In this document: piece after piece, positions 26,629 to 36,093 of the stretch
Layout of the letters: the number at the start of each line of letters is the position of its first letter
Position numbering within the stretch: position 1 is the first letter of the stretch
NCBI RefSeq assembly: GCF_004122115.1
Contig: NZ_SBKP01000004.1
Span: 62,001-126,000, forward strand
Direction of reading: 5' to 3'
Origin: Sphingobium fluviale
GTDB lineage: Bacteria; Pseudomonadota; Alphaproteobacteria; Sphingomonadales; Sphingomonadaceae
Length of the DNA stretch: 64,000 nucleotides
Notes under the pieces: generated by a model
The model's input: only the letters and a program-made list of their open reading frames with translations
Told to the model about the DNA's origin: nothing
Database searches by the model: none
Program-made: the position numbers and the translations under genes

Positions 26629-27411
26629 ATGGACATCACCAAGGAAACCGTAGCAGTCGTCACAGGTGGTGCATCCGGCCTGGGGGCTGCAACCGCACGG
26701 GCGCTCGCCGCCAAGGGCGCACGCGTCGCGATTTTCGACCGCAATCAGGAACTGGGAACCGCGCTTGCCGCTGAGATTGACGGCATCTTCTGCAGCGTCG
26801 ATGTCACGGACGACGCGTCGGTCGATGCCGGGTTCGCCCGCGCCCGCGCCGCCCACGGCCAAGAACGGGTACTGGTCTGCTGCGCAGGCGTCGGCAATGT
26901 CCACCGCACGGCTAACCGGTCGCGGACCGACGGCTCGATCCGCCACTTCCCAATGGATATTTTCGATCTGGTCATTCAGGTCAATCTCGTCGGTACGTTC
27001 CGGTGCGTTGCAAAATCCGCCGCGGGGATGCTGACCCTTGATGCGGGCGAGGATGGCGAACGCGGGGCTATGGTGCTGACCGCATCGGTCGCGGCAGAAG
27101 ACGGGCAGATGGGACAAGCCGCCTATTCCGCATCCAAGGGTGGCATTGTCGGCATGACCCTGCCCATCGCGCGCGATCTGATGAGTGAAGGGATACGTGT
27201 GAACACGATCCTGCCTGGCATTTTTGATACGCCATTGATGAATTCCGCACCCGATGCCGTAAAAAGCGCGCTTGCTGCATCGATTGCCTTTCCCAAGCGC
27301 TTCGGTAAACCGGAGGAATATGCCCGCCTGGCCATGGCCATGATCGAGACGGCCTATTTCAATGGCGAGGATGTCCGGCTGGATGGCGCGATCCGTATGC
27401 AGCCGCGCTGA
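26629..27411 (+). CDS. SDR dehydrogenase, HSD10-like (3-hydroxyacyl-CoA type)
   Basis: Classical short-chain dehydrogenase of 260 residues. Cofactor motif TGGASGLGAAT and acidic Asp in IFDRN favour NAD. The catalytic Ser-Tyr-Lys is seen in TASVAAEDGQMGQAAYSASKGG. The longer loop around NRSRTDGSIRHFPMDIFD and the C-terminal pattern FPKRFGKPEEYARLAMAMIET...NGEDVRLDGAIRM match HSD17B10-type 3-hydroxy(-2-methyl)acyl-CoA dehydrogenases. Ribosome site GAGGAAG precedes the ATG. Likely supplies the ketoacyl-CoA for the upstream thiolase. Confidence 0.88.
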   Translation: MDITKETVAVVTGGASGLGAATARALAAKGARVAIFDRNQELGTALAAEIDGIFCSVDVTDDASVDAGFARARAAHGQERVLVCCAGVGNVHRTANRSRTDGSIRHFPMDIFDLVIQVNLVGTFRCVAKSAAGMLTLDAGEDGERGAMVLTASVAAEDGQMGQAAYSASKGGIVGMTLPIARDLMSEGIRVNTILPGIFDTPLMNSAPDAVKSALAASIAFPKRFGKPEEYARLAMAMIETAYFNGEDVRLDGAIRMQPR

Positions 27412-27429
27412 GGAAATGGGGAATCGGGA

Positions 27430-28191
27430 ATGTCGGGAGAAATGTTGGCGGGTCGCACCGTTCTTGTCACCGGGGCGTCGGGTGGGCTGGGCGAGCGGTT
27501 TGCCCGAATTTGCGCAAATGCCGGCGCGGCGGTTGTGCTGGCCGCGAGACGTACGGAGCGGCTTGAGACCATCGCGGCAGAGCTGCGCAATACAGGTGCC
27601 AAGACCCTGGCCCTTCCTATGGACGTCACCAGCGAAGCTTCGGTCGAAGCGGCGTTTGACCGGGCGCAGGCAGAGCTGGGCGTGATCGACTCCGTGGTGG
27701 CCAATGCCGGGATAGAACATTCTGGACGCGTGAATGACATCGCGATCGAGGATTTCGATGCCGTCTTCGCGGTCAATGTGCGCGGTGTATTCCTGACCGC
27801 ACGGACGGCCGCGAAGCGGATGCAGGCGGCCGACATAGCCGAAAGGGGCCGGATCGTCCTGATCTCCTCGATCACGGCACGCATCGTGTCGCCCGGAATG
27901 ACGCCCTACAGCGTATCCAAGGCGGCGGTTAGCCATATGGGCCGACAGCTGGCACGCGAATGGGTTCGCACCGGACCGAATGTGAACTGCCTTTCGCCCG
28001 GCTATATCGCATCGGATCTGGTCAACGACTGGTTCGCGAGCGAAGGAGGCCAGAAACAGATGAACGGCTTCCCGCGCCGTCGGCTAGTTGAGGAAGACGG
28101 GCTGGATGGCGCCCTGCTCTATCTGTTGTCAGATGCGGCACGCAACACGACTGGCTCTGACATCACGGTGGATGACGGGCAGACGCTCTGA
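27430..28191 (+). CDS. SDR family oxidoreductase
   Basis: Classical SDR of 253 residues with TGASGGLGERFA cofactor loop, NAG motif in VVANAGIEHSG, and catalytic Ser-Tyr-Lys in SSITARIVSPGMTPYSVSKAA. The Ala-Arg-Arg after the second strand (VVLAARRTERLE) hints at NADP preference. The C-terminus DGALLYLLSDAARNTTGSDITVDDGQTL is typical. Substrate not predictable; part of the thiolase operon. Confidence 0.9.
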   Translation: MSGEMLAGRTVLVTGASGGLGERFARICANAGAAVVLAARRTERLETIAAELRNTGAKTLALPMDVTSEASVEAAFDRAQAELGVIDSVVANAGIEHSGRVNDIAIEDFDAVFAVNVRGVFLTARTAAKRMQAADIAERGRIVLISSITARIVSPGMTPYSVSKAAVSHMGRQLAREWVRTGPNVNCLSPGYIASDLVNDWFASEGGQKQMNGFPRRRLVEEDGLDGALLYLLSDAARNTTGSDITVDDGQTL

Positions 28192-28206
28192 CATGGGGTT
28201 TCGACC

Positions 28207-30810
28207 TCAGACGATCAGGCCCAGACGCCGCCCCCTCGCCACCGCGTCGCCCCGGCTGGTCGCGCCCAGTTTCGCGTTGATGTTGCGTAAATGGGTGCGG
28301 ATCGTACTGTCCGACACGCCAAGATGTTTCGAGAGACGCGCATTGGAATAACCCTCGGCCAGCAGGCGCAAGACATCGATCTCCTTGGGCGTCAAATGGT
28401 CTGCCCCCATGTCGGCGGCAGTATCGGGCGCGTCCAGGCCCGGCGGCAGCGCATCTAGCAGCGTATTGAGATAGGATGCAAAAACAGGATTTGAGCGGCC
28501 CAGCTTTTCTTCAATGGCGGGTAGCGCGTAGGAGCGCACGGCGCGCGCTACGTGCGCACCCTCATCGACAATCAGGCGGACATACCCCTCGCGCGCGCAT
28601 TTCATCAACGTGCTGCGCATCGTGGAACGGGACCGGCGCGCATCTCCGTTCATCAGCAATGCCGCAGCCTCCAGCAAACGTAGCGCCAACAGACGGCGGA
28701 GCCGGGATGATCGGCGGGCATCCATAATCTCGGTTTCGATCAGGGCAAGCGCCTCGCTCGCCCGGTGTTCATGGAGGTACAGGCGGATGCGCGCGAGATC
28801 TAAGGTATCGAGATCGTTAGCGATCAGTCGTTGTTCCCGTACACGCAACCAGAGCGTCTCTTCCTCCAGATTCGTAAGCTGGATCGCCGCTGACGCTCCA
28901 TTGCCCTGTCGCAGGAACAAGCGTGCGCGTTCGAGCCGCGCTCCGGCCACCACTCTGCGCAAGCCATTGCGCTTGCCTGCCGCCTCCAGTTCGACCAGCA
29001 GTCGGTATGCCTCGTCTATGTCTCCTTCTTCGAAGGAAACGCGTGACAGGTATGTATAAGCCATGATCAGGTGATCAGGCATCCCGGCATCGCGGACGAA
29101 CGGCAGGTGGAAGCGCAGGAGGCGCGCCGCCCGGTCAAGCTCGTTCACCTCGTAATAGGTGTAAGCATGGAGGACCCCCGCCCATGCGAAGCCGTTGAAC
29201 GAAAAAATCTCGTCTTCGCGCCGGGTGCGCACGGCTATGTCGAACCGCGCCTTCGCGTTGCGAAAATTGTCTTCCTGAAGGTCCATGATGCCGCGCAAGG
29301 CTTCCGCATACATGGCAGAGAAAACCGCGCGGCTTTTGCGGGGGTTGTCCTCCGCCAGATCGAGCTGCTCCCGCGCCTTGTCGGCCAGACCGAGCGAGGC
29401 AAAGACATTGGCCATGCAGATATGGAATACCTCGCGTGTGTATCGGGACGCCCCGGCGAAGTAGGCCGATGCGGCGATGCCCGCATCATGCGCCGCAGGA
29501 AAATTGTCGAGCATGGCGTGGATCATCGGCAGCATGCACACCGCATCCGCGTAAGATGGCACATCGTCGCTGTGCAACAGGCCATAGCGATCCAGAACAT
29601 CCTCGGCAGCGCGCGGCCCGGCGGTAAAGCAGGTCGCCCATGCCTGCACGATCTGTAACTTTGGCGCTGTCTTCATCGCATCCGCAGGCAAGCTGTCGAA
29701 CCAGCGAGAGAGCAGACGAACCCGGCCTTGTTCAAGAAGGCTGAACCCCACGCCGTTCAGAAATTGGATGGCATCCTCATACCGCTGACACGCGATGGCG
29801 TGGTCGACAGCGGCCACCATCCGCCCCTGGGACTGATACCAGATCATCGCCTTGTGATGGAGGCGATCAACCTCCTCCGGTTGCTCGCTCTCCAAACGCC
29901 CCTGCAGATAGCTTCGGAACAGGCTGTGATACTTGTAGATATCCGCCTCGGCCGCCTTGGAAATCGGCACTCCTGTTCGGATCAGCTCGTCGATGACGGA
30001 TGCGCTGGTACGCTGGCTGAAAATGGCGTCGCATAGCCCGGCATCGAACGCCTTGAACAGCGATGTCCGCAATAGGAATTGCCGGGTGTGTTCGGGCTGC
30101 GCCATAAGTATTTCTTCGGCGAGATAGGCTGACATTTCCGCCTGCGATCCCGAAAACCTGCTGACGAAATTCTCTGGATCAGCCCCTCCGTCCAATATCG
30201 TGGACGCCAGGCGGATGGCGACTGGCCATCCTTCCGTCTTCCTGTAAAGATGGAGCAAGTCTGCCGCTGGGAGAGACGACCGGCCACTGCGGCTCAGATA
30301 CTGCGCCATTTCCTGCTCGCTGAACTGAAGCCGTGAGACGTCAATCTGCACCATGCTGCCACTGGTCTTGAGCTTCGCAAGACCAATAGCAGGCAGGGTG
30401 CGGCTGCCGATGACGACGCGGCCATGCGCGGGTGTCGACCTCATGATTTCTTTCACCAGTTTCAGCGCAGAGGGATCGTTGATCTGCTCGAAATCGTCGA
30501 GGAACAGGGCATAGGGCCGTGAGGCTTGGAAAAACCGCTCAATGAAGCGGTCTACCGACATTGCGCCATGGCTGTCCCACGCCGGTTCGGTCAGCCTTCG
30601 CGTGGCGGCATCCAGGCTCTGCAGCAGTCGATCGGGATCGTTGTCTGACGCGTCCAGGCTCAACCAGACGGGGGTGACACCCCTTGCCGTCAGATCCTCG
30701 GCGACCTGTGTCATGGAAACAGTCTTGCCGTACCCGGCCGGCGCGACAAAGAGCGTAAGCCGCGCATGGTGCGCAGCCAGAACCTGCTCGCAAATCGCTG
30801 TGCGGCGCAA
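28207..30810 (-). CDS. MalT-type LuxR transcriptional activator
   Basis: Large STAND-type regulator of at least 867 residues: N-terminal P-loop ATPase (APAGYGKTVSM near residue 25; DDFEQIND as the Walker B region), a long helical TPR-like sensor region, and a C-terminal LuxR HTH (LTPKEIDVLRLLAEGYSNARLSKHLGVSDSTIRTHLRNINAKLGA). Such proteins bind a small inducer and ATP before activating promoters. Convergent with the thiolase/SDR operon. TTG 30810 is the first usual start codon, but family-like sequence (KLFQPTSLQDG) continues upstream to about 30890 without ATG, GTG or TTG, so the N-terminus is uncertain. Confidence 0.88.
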   Translation of the reverse strand: MRRTAICEQVLAAHHARLTLFVAPAGYGKTVSMTQVAEDLTARGVTPVWLSLDASDNDPDRLLQSLDAATRRLTEPAWDSHGAMSVDRFIERFFQASRPYALFLDDFEQINDPSALKLVKEIMRSTPAHGRVVIGSRTLPAIGLAKLKTSGSMVQIDVSRLQFSEQEMAQYLSRSGRSSLPAADLLHLYRKTEGWPVAIRLASTILDGGADPENFVSRFSGSQAEMSAYLAEEILMAQPEHTRQFLLRTSLFKAFDAGLCDAIFSQRTSASVIDELIRTGVPISKAAEADIYKYHSLFRSYLQGRLESEQPEEVDRLHHKAMIWYQSQGRMVAAVDHAIACQRYEDAIQFLNGVGFSLLEQGRVRLLSRWFDSLPADAMKTAPKLQIVQAWATCFTAGPRAAEDVLDRYGLLHSDDVPSYADAVCMLPMIHAMLDNFPAAHDAGIAASAYFAGASRYTREVFHICMANVFASLGLADKAREQLDLAEDNPRKSRAVFSAMYAEALRGIMDLQEDNFRNAKARFDIAVRTRREDEIFSFNGFAWAGVLHAYTYYEVNELDRAARLLRFHLPFVRDAGMPDHLIMAYTYLSRVSFEEGDIDEAYRLLVELEAAGKRNGLRRVVAGARLERARLFLRQGNGASAAIQLTNLEEETLWLRVREQRLIANDLDTLDLARIRLYLHEHRASEALALIETEIMDARRSSRLRRLLALRLLEAAALLMNGDARRSRSTMRSTLMKCAREGYVRLIVDEGAHVARAVRSYALPAIEEKLGRSNPVFASYLNTLLDALPPGLDAPDTAADMGADHLTPKEIDVLRLLAEGYSNARLSKHLGVSDSTIRTHLRNINAKLGATSRGDAVARGRRLGLIV

Positions 30811-30987
30811 CCCATCCTGCAGGCTTGTGGGCTGAAACAGCTTGGCGCCGAAATGGGAATGGCTGGAACGAATGGCGTTACTTTCTGACAGGCTGTGCGG
30901 TGCGCCGGGTGCTCTGGCCCCGGCTGATCATGCAACGTTCCAAGAGTACTGGCAATGACCCGATAACGCGCCGTCCGGGGTCAGAAC

Positions 30988-31914
30988 CTATGGATGCCCG
31001 CTCCGTGCGGCATGATACTCACTGACCAGTCGGCGGACGATCTGCGCAACCGGTTCGAGGCGCTCGATACTCCCGGCGGCCTGCCCGGCGCTCCACACGT
31101 TCGCGAAGGAATAATAATCCTCGGCAGGCGTCGACAGGATCTCGCCACGAGCGTCCATCACACCCGCTTCGACGAGCCTTGCGCGGACGAAATTGGCTGG
31201 CATCCCGGATATTCGGTCGGTCAGGATGATGTCATCCGCCGTCGCTGCCACGACTGCATCCTTGTGTTCTCTGGGCGCGAGACTCTCGTTAGACGCGAGG
31301 AACCGGGTTCCCATATAGCCGAAGTCCGCACCCAGCAGTTCGAGAGCCGCCAACTCGGCACCATGCGTCACACACCCCGCGATGGCCAGCGGACCATCGA
31401 AGATGGCGCGTACCGCAGCGGTAAAGGCGAAGGGGTTGAGCCATCCTGTATTTCCTCCAGCCCCCGCCGTGAGCAGGACGAGGCCATCCGCCCCCGCGGC
31501 AATGGCCTTCGTCGCATGGCGCATTGTTGCGACATCGGAAAATACAATACCCCCATAGTCATGGATCGGCGCGACGACGGTTTCTGGCGACCCCACGCTG
31601 GTGATCACGACCGGCGGCTTGTGGCGCAGGATCAGCGCGAAATCCTCATCCCGACGGGGGTTACGCCGGTCTAGGATCAGATTGACAGCATAGGGCGCGT
31701 ACCCGACCGTCTCCTCGGCAATGCGCGCGAACCATCGGTCGAGCTCGTCGGGCGTCCGGGCGTTCAGGGACGGAAAGCTGCCGATGATCCCGCTGCGGCA
31801 AGCCTCGATAACCAGATCCGGCCCCGAAACCAGAAACATCGGCGCGGCAATGGCGGGAACCGAAAGACCCTGCCGCAGCCTGTATCGCTTGTCCGTGCCA
31901 CTATCCTTGCTCAT
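30988..31914 (-). CDS. Nitronate monooxygenase-family flavoprotein
   Basis: FMN-dependent TIM-barrel protein of 308 residues. Typical 2-nitropropane dioxygenase/NMO patterns: IAAPMFLVSGPDLVIEACRSGIIGSFPSLNARTPDEL, GADGLVLLTAGAGGNTGWLNPFAF, GADFGYMGTRFLASNES. Start ATG overlaps the end of the acyl-CoA ligase gene (ATGA), so it is coupled to it. In catabolic clusters these flavoproteins are often of unknown substrate; some relatives act as enoyl reductases. Confidence 0.87.
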   Translation of the reverse strand: MSKDSGTDKRYRLRQGLSVPAIAAPMFLVSGPDLVIEACRSGIIGSFPSLNARTPDELDRWFARIAEETVGYAPYAVNLILDRRNPRRDEDFALILRHKPPVVITSVGSPETVVAPIHDYGGIVFSDVATMRHATKAIAAGADGLVLLTAGAGGNTGWLNPFAFTAAVRAIFDGPLAIAGCVTHGAELAALELLGADFGYMGTRFLASNESLAPREHKDAVVAATADDIILTDRISGMPANFVRARLVEAGVMDARGEILSTPAEDYYSFANVWSAGQAAGSIERLEPVAQIVRRLVSEYHAARSGHP

Positions 31915-33491
31915 ATATTGCGCTCCTGGCCCTCCCAATAAGGCTGGCGAAGAAGCTTTTTCAGAATCTTGCCGGTGGGGCTGCGCGGCAGGCTATCCGA
32001 AAATTCAATCGATTTGGGGGATTTGACACTGCCCAACCGCGATTTGCAATGCGCGATCAACTCTGCTTCGGAGAGGGTTTGGCCATCCTTGAGCTGAACC
32101 ACTGCTTTTACCGCCTCGCCCCATTTGGGGTGGGGAATACCGAATACAGCGGCGAACAAGATCGACGGATGCTCTGTGAGACATTCCTCCACCTCAGCCG
32201 AAAAGACGTTGAAGCCGCCGCTGATTATCATGTCCTTCTTGCGATCGACCAGCGTGACATACTGCTGGTCGTCCTTGATGCCGATGTCCCCACTATGCAG
32301 CCAGTCGTGCCGGTACAGGTCCGCCGTCGCCGCAGGATTGTCGAGATAGCCCGCGCAATTGCCCCAGCTGCGCATCACCACCTCCCCGCTTTCTCCGGGG
32401 CCGACCAGTGCGCCACTGTCATCCATGATCTCCACACGGCGCATCAACGAAGCACGCCCGACCGAGCGGAGACGTAAATCCAAGCGCGTGCTGACGCCGG
32501 GGCGATGCTCTTCGGGGCGCAGGACGGCGATGGGGCCATTGGCCTCGGTCTGGCCGTACATGTTGTACAACACCTCGCCGAAGCGGCCCATTGCCTCGAC
32601 CACGCGGGCGGAAGCCATCGGCGCCCCCGCATAGACAAGAGCCTTGAGCGAGCTGACATCATGCGGATGGGTCTTCAGGTGATCCAGCGCGAGGTAGACG
32701 AGCGTGGGCGGCAGGAATACGACCTCAGCGCGTTCCGTTTCGATCGTGCCTAGAATCTGATCCACCTTTGCTTCCGGCAGCAGGATATGCGTGGACCCGA
32801 CCGCAGTCAGTGCAAAGAGCAGCGATCCGGCAAAATGCGTCACCGGTGCCGCTACCAGATGCTTCACAGGGTCATGCAGACGCAGTCCGAAGAGCATGTC
32901 GACCGTGACCGCAAGCGCGGTCATGTGTGTCTGGATCGCGATCTTGGGATTGCCCGTCGTGCCGCTGGTGCCGAAATAGGCCCATGCATCGCCCGGAGCG
33001 GCGGGCACGTCCCGCACCGGCGCGCCTTCGGGTGCCATCCAGTCGTCCAGACCCGGAAAGCGCGTGGCCGTGCTGTCGAGACAGACAAGCTCCTCCAAAT
33101 TCGGGCAATCCGACAGCAGAATCTCGACCGTGCCCAAATGTTTGGAATGGAAAAAGAGCGTTCGTGCGCCCACCCCATTGAGATAGGCTGCGATGTCAGG
33201 GAGGGGATTGCGGTCGCTTGCCGGGGCGAGCGGGCGACCGGCGCGCATCGCGCCGTACATCGCCAGCACGCAGCGATAATCATTGGGCGTGAGAAGTGCG
33301 ACCGGTCCCGCAACATCCGCCTCGCGTTGCAGTGCCGCACCAATCCGCTGAATGAGCACCGCGCTATCGCGATAGGACGTCTCGACATCGCCTTGCTTGA
33401 GGAAGACATGATCCGGATAGAGGCTCTCCGAACGGTCGAAAAAGTCTATCAGGCGCACGTCATCTGATCTCCGATCTGCGTTTCCTGCCAT
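31911..33491 (-). CDS. AMP-forming acyl-CoA ligase
   Basis: ANL-superfamily enzyme of 526 residues that activates a carboxylic acid via an acyl-AMP. The P-loop-like AYFGTSGTTGNPK, motif YNMYGQTEANGP, HSGDIGIKDDQQYVTLVDRKKDMIISGGFNVF and the C-terminal Lys in RSPTGKILKKLL are present. The chosen ATG begins MAGNADRR; earlier codons look like a leader. It is divergent from the quinone-reductase-like gene and coupled to the flavoprotein gene. In this island it probably makes the CoA thioester of the acid formed by the aldehyde dehydrogenase. Confidence 0.92.
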   Translation of the reverse strand: MAGNADRRSDDVRLIDFFDRSESLYPDHVFLKQGDVETSYRDSAVLIQRIGAALQREADVAGPVALLTPNDYRCVLAMYGAMRAGRPLAPASDRNPLPDIAAYLNGVGARTLFFHSKHLGTVEILLSDCPNLEELVCLDSTATRFPGLDDWMAPEGAPVRDVPAAPGDAWAYFGTSGTTGNPKIAIQTHMTALAVTVDMLFGLRLHDPVKHLVAAPVTHFAGSLLFALTAVGSTHILLPEAKVDQILGTIETERAEVVFLPPTLVYLALDHLKTHPHDVSSLKALVYAGAPMASARVVEAMGRFGEVLYNMYGQTEANGPIAVLRPEEHRPGVSTRLDLRLRSVGRASLMRRVEIMDDSGALVGPGESGEVVMRSWGNCAGYLDNPAATADLYRHDWLHSGDIGIKDDQQYVTLVDRKKDMIISGGFNVFSAEVEECLTEHPSILFAAVFGIPHPKWGEAVKAVVQLKDGQTLSEAELIAHCKSRLGSVKSPKSIEFSDSLPRSPTGKILKKLLRQPYWEGQERNI

Positions 33492-33612
33492 CCCAGACGC
33501 TGATCTTGTGTTTAGATTGCGCGTGCCTTGCGGAAAATCGTCGGAACCGACGATGCCAGGTTCGCCGGGACATTTTATGATGCGCAGGAGAGGGGCGAGA
33601 GGAAGAGATGCC

Positions 33613-34608
33613 ATGCTAGCAGTCGGTCATTCGCAGTTCGGTCCCGGCGATCAGGTTGCCGAGTTGATCGAGGTACTTCCGCCCCCCGCGCCTGAGGCCG
33701 GACAGGTGCTGATTGCCATGGAAGCGGTGCCGATCAATCCGGGCGATTTGTTGCGCTTTGAGGGGCGTTATGGGAAAGACATCGCCACCCTGCCGATCTT
33801 TGCCGGTGGAGAAGGGGTGGGCAGGGTTATAGACGTAGGCGCGGATGTTAGGCACCTGAAGTGCGGCGATCGGGTGCTGGCTCACCAGGTGTTTGCAAAA
33901 ACCGGCACTTGGCGCGAACAGATACTGATGCCCGCCGCCGTGCTGGTGCCTCTGCCCGACAACGATCCGCTCCAGCTTTCGATGCTGATGGTCAATCCGG
34001 CGACCGCGCGCCTGATGCTCACGGAGTTCGTCGACCTGCAACCCGGTGAATGGGTGATGCAGAATGCCGCCAATTCCGGAGTGGGCTGTTACCTCAACCG
34101 ACTGGCGCAGGCGCGCCAGTTGCGCCTTATCAACATCGTGCGCCGCGAAACGGCGGTGGCCGAAGTGCGGCAGACAAGTCCCGACGCCATCGTCCTGACT
34201 GATGGTCCTGATCTGCCGGAGCGGGTCGCTGCACTGACGGGAGGCGCGCTGCCCCGGCTCGCCATCGATGCCATCGGCGGAGAGGCGACCCAAAATCTCG
34301 GTTCCAGCGTGGCCGAAGGCGGCGTGGTGGTGAACTACGGGCTGCTGTCGGGCGAGGCATGCCGCATTGCAGCGCGCGACACGGTGTTTCGCGATGTGTC
34401 GTTGCGGGGCTTCTGGCTGGCGCGCTGGTGGAACACAGCATCGCGAGAGGAAATCGCTGCACTCTATACCGAGCTGGGCGCCATGCTGGGCAAAGGCGAC
34501 CTCACGATCCCGGTGGAGGCGACCTATCCGCTGGCCCGCGTCAAAGACGCGCTGGCGCACGCCGCGAAGCCCCATCGTAGTGGAAAGGTCATCATCACGA
34601 TCCCCTGA
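33613..34608 (+). CDS. Zinc-independent MDR (quinone oxidoreductase/enoyl reductase type)
   Basis: Medium-chain dehydrogenase/reductase of 331 residues without the zinc-binding cysteines. N-terminal PINPGDLLRFEGRYG and GGEGVGRVIDVGADV are typical of the quinone oxidoreductase/MECR-like branch that uses NADPH. The nucleotide loop reads NAANSGVGCYLNRLA. The start follows GAGGAAGAG. Divergent from the ligase; followed 25 bases later by the EthD gene. Substrate unknown; reduction of an enone or enoyl-CoA is plausible. Confidence 0.85.
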   Translation: MLAVGHSQFGPGDQVAELIEVLPPPAPEAGQVLIAMEAVPINPGDLLRFEGRYGKDIATLPIFAGGEGVGRVIDVGADVRHLKCGDRVLAHQVFAKTGTWREQILMPAAVLVPLPDNDPLQLSMLMVNPATARLMLTEFVDLQPGEWVMQNAANSGVGCYLNRLAQARQLRLINIVRRETAVAEVRQTSPDAIVLTDGPDLPERVAALTGGALPRLAIDAIGGEATQNLGSSVAEGGVVVNYGLLSGEACRIAARDTVFRDVSLRGFWLARWWNTASREEIAALYTELGAMLGKGDLTIPVEATYPLARVKDALAHAAKPHRSGKVIITIP

Positions 34609-34633
34609 ACTGTCGCGATAAGGAGAGGAAGAG

Positions 34634-34963
34634 TTGTATAAATTATATGCCTATTGGTCTCGGCCAAAGCCTGAAGATCTTGAAGCGTTCGAGCAATATT
34701 ATCTCTCGACCCATGTTCCGCGCGCTGCCGTGCTGCCGGAACTGGTGGAACTGACGGCGACCGTGGCGGAGGGGTTGCCGGGCATGGAACCAGCAAGCTA
34801 CCGCATCGCCGTGATGACCTTTGCCGATCGCGCCGCCCTACTGCGCTGCATCGAGTCACCTGAATGGGCCGAAATGCGGCAGTGTTCGGGCGAAATCATT
34901 TCCCGCTTCGGGGTCAGTCTGGCTCTCGATCTCGGCACGGAAGTGTTATGCCCGCTGGGATGA
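34634..34963 (+). CDS. EthD-domain protein
   Basis: Protein of 109 residues of the dimeric alpha/beta-barrel EthD family: YAYWSRPKPEDLEAFEQYYLSTHVPRAAVLP at the N-terminus and FADRAALLRCIESPEW near residue 70. It starts with TTG behind AAGGAGAGGAAG. EthD proteins are small helpers or isomerase-like enzymes of catabolic operons. Coupled with the upstream MDR gene. Confidence 0.8.
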   Translation: MYKLYAYWSRPKPEDLEAFEQYYLSTHVPRAAVLPELVELTATVAEGLPGMEPASYRIAVMTFADRAALLRCIESPEWAEMRQCSGEIISRFGVSLALDLGTEVLCPLG

Positions 34964-35013
34964 TCTTTCCAGCAACCGATGTGCAGAAGAGGCTGGCCGC
35001 AGGCGGCGGGCCG

Positions 35014-35655
35014 CTACCCGATAGGGCGGGGACGAAGACCGGCCAGCAAAATCTCCGTCACATGCGCGGAAAATTCCTGCTTGATGCGGTCCGTCACTTT
35101 GGCTGCGCCCAACACATGGCGGACAGTGCTGTTGGCGAAGAAGATATGCTCGCAAGCGCCGACAATCGTGAAATAGAGAAACCTTGGGTCTGTCTCCGCG
35201 AGGGTGCCCTCGTCAACTCCTTGCGCAATGATGACCCGATAGGCGTTCACCATCGGTGCCATGAAAATATCGATGACCCGTGTCGCTGCATCCGGCGAAG
35301 CGTTGTTGAGCAGATGATGAGTGACCCTGTTGAGATAAGGCGAGCGATGATAGGTGTTTATCACGCCACTTATGTGAATCCTGAGTTTTTCATCCGCAGG
35401 CAATGCGGTCGTCAACAGATGGTCCATCGCGGCCATCGGACGCTCTGCGTCCCGTTCCACAAGCGCAAGCAGCAGACCATCCTTGTTCCCGAAATAATAT
35501 TTTATCATCGCCGCGTTCACGCCCGATCGCCGCGATATCTCTGCGAACGACACATCAAGATCGCCGCGCTCGGACAGGAGTTCCGCCGTTGCAACGAGCA
35601 ACGCCTCCGCCGAAGCATTGGTTTTCCTTGCTATAGGCACGCTGTCCGTCCGCAT
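35014..35655 (-). CDS. TetR family transcriptional regulator
   Basis: Regulator of 213 residues with an N-terminal TetR HTH (VATAELLSERGDLDVSFAEISRRSGVNAAMIKYYFGNKDGLLLALVE) and a helical ligand-binding domain. Divergent from the alcohol dehydrogenase operon and convergent with the MDR-EthD pair. An AT-rich 13-mer in the divergent gap recurs upstream of the TonB receptor; the TetR protein is the natural candidate to bind both, though this is inference. Confidence 0.92.
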   Translation of the reverse strand: MRTDSVPIARKTNASAEALLVATAELLSERGDLDVSFAEISRRSGVNAAMIKYYFGNKDGLLLALVERDAERPMAAMDHLLTTALPADEKLRIHISGVINTYHRSPYLNRVTHHLLNNASPDAATRVIDIFMAPMVNAYRVIIAQGVDEGTLAETDPRFLYFTIVGACEHIFFANSTVRHVLGAAKVTDRIKQEFSAHVTEILLAGLRPRPIG

Positions 35656-36093
35656 AGTGTTCCTCAGTTACCCCACAGGAGCATTTCCGTTCCCGTCCCC
35701 GCTGCCCGGTCCATCATCGCGAGCGCTCGCTCCGTCAAGCGCCTAGCTAAAGCATGCACTCCTGTGGAGCAAGAACTCGCACCCGCATCACCGTGGCACC
35801 GCCCCGGCCGCGCACTTACACCGCCTGGGCGGATCGCTCCTGCCGCATTTCGACCCTCGCAGTCTCCGCACTTCCCCTGCGCAACACTTTCGGAAGCAGA
35901 AGACAAGATTGTTGCTTAATATAATTAATCAATTAAATATCAACTGTAGAATGAAAGTGCATATGATGGAATTGCTCGTGCCCGGAGCGCCGCGGGCCTC
36001 GAAACGACAACCGTTAGCCAGTCCGTTATAATAGCGTAGGATGGTCGCTGCGACGTAACAGGACCATCTGATTCTGGAGGAGCCGAAACGCCC
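35656..36093. other. Divergent promoter region (TetR / alcohol dehydrogenase)
   Basis: No gene supported. It holds a 12-base palindrome GCGAGCGCTCGC (35719-35730), an AT-rich block (35911-35944) with the candidate operator, a TATAAT (36027-36032) with a weak -35, and a strong GGAGGAG ribosome site near 36073 for the dehydrogenase. Confidence 0.55.
35923..35935. promoter_or_regulatory. Candidate TetR operator, copy 1
   Basis: AATTAATCAATTA here differs by one base from the reverse complement of 40846-40858 before the TonB receptor gene. It is within an inverted repeat TAATT-N4-AATTA (35922-35935), unusual in this GC-rich DNA. Confidence 0.5.

Noticed and set aside
26605..27936. 443-codon minus-strand frame across the two SDR genes
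   Set aside because: Runs through two genes with clear SDR motifs on the other strand.
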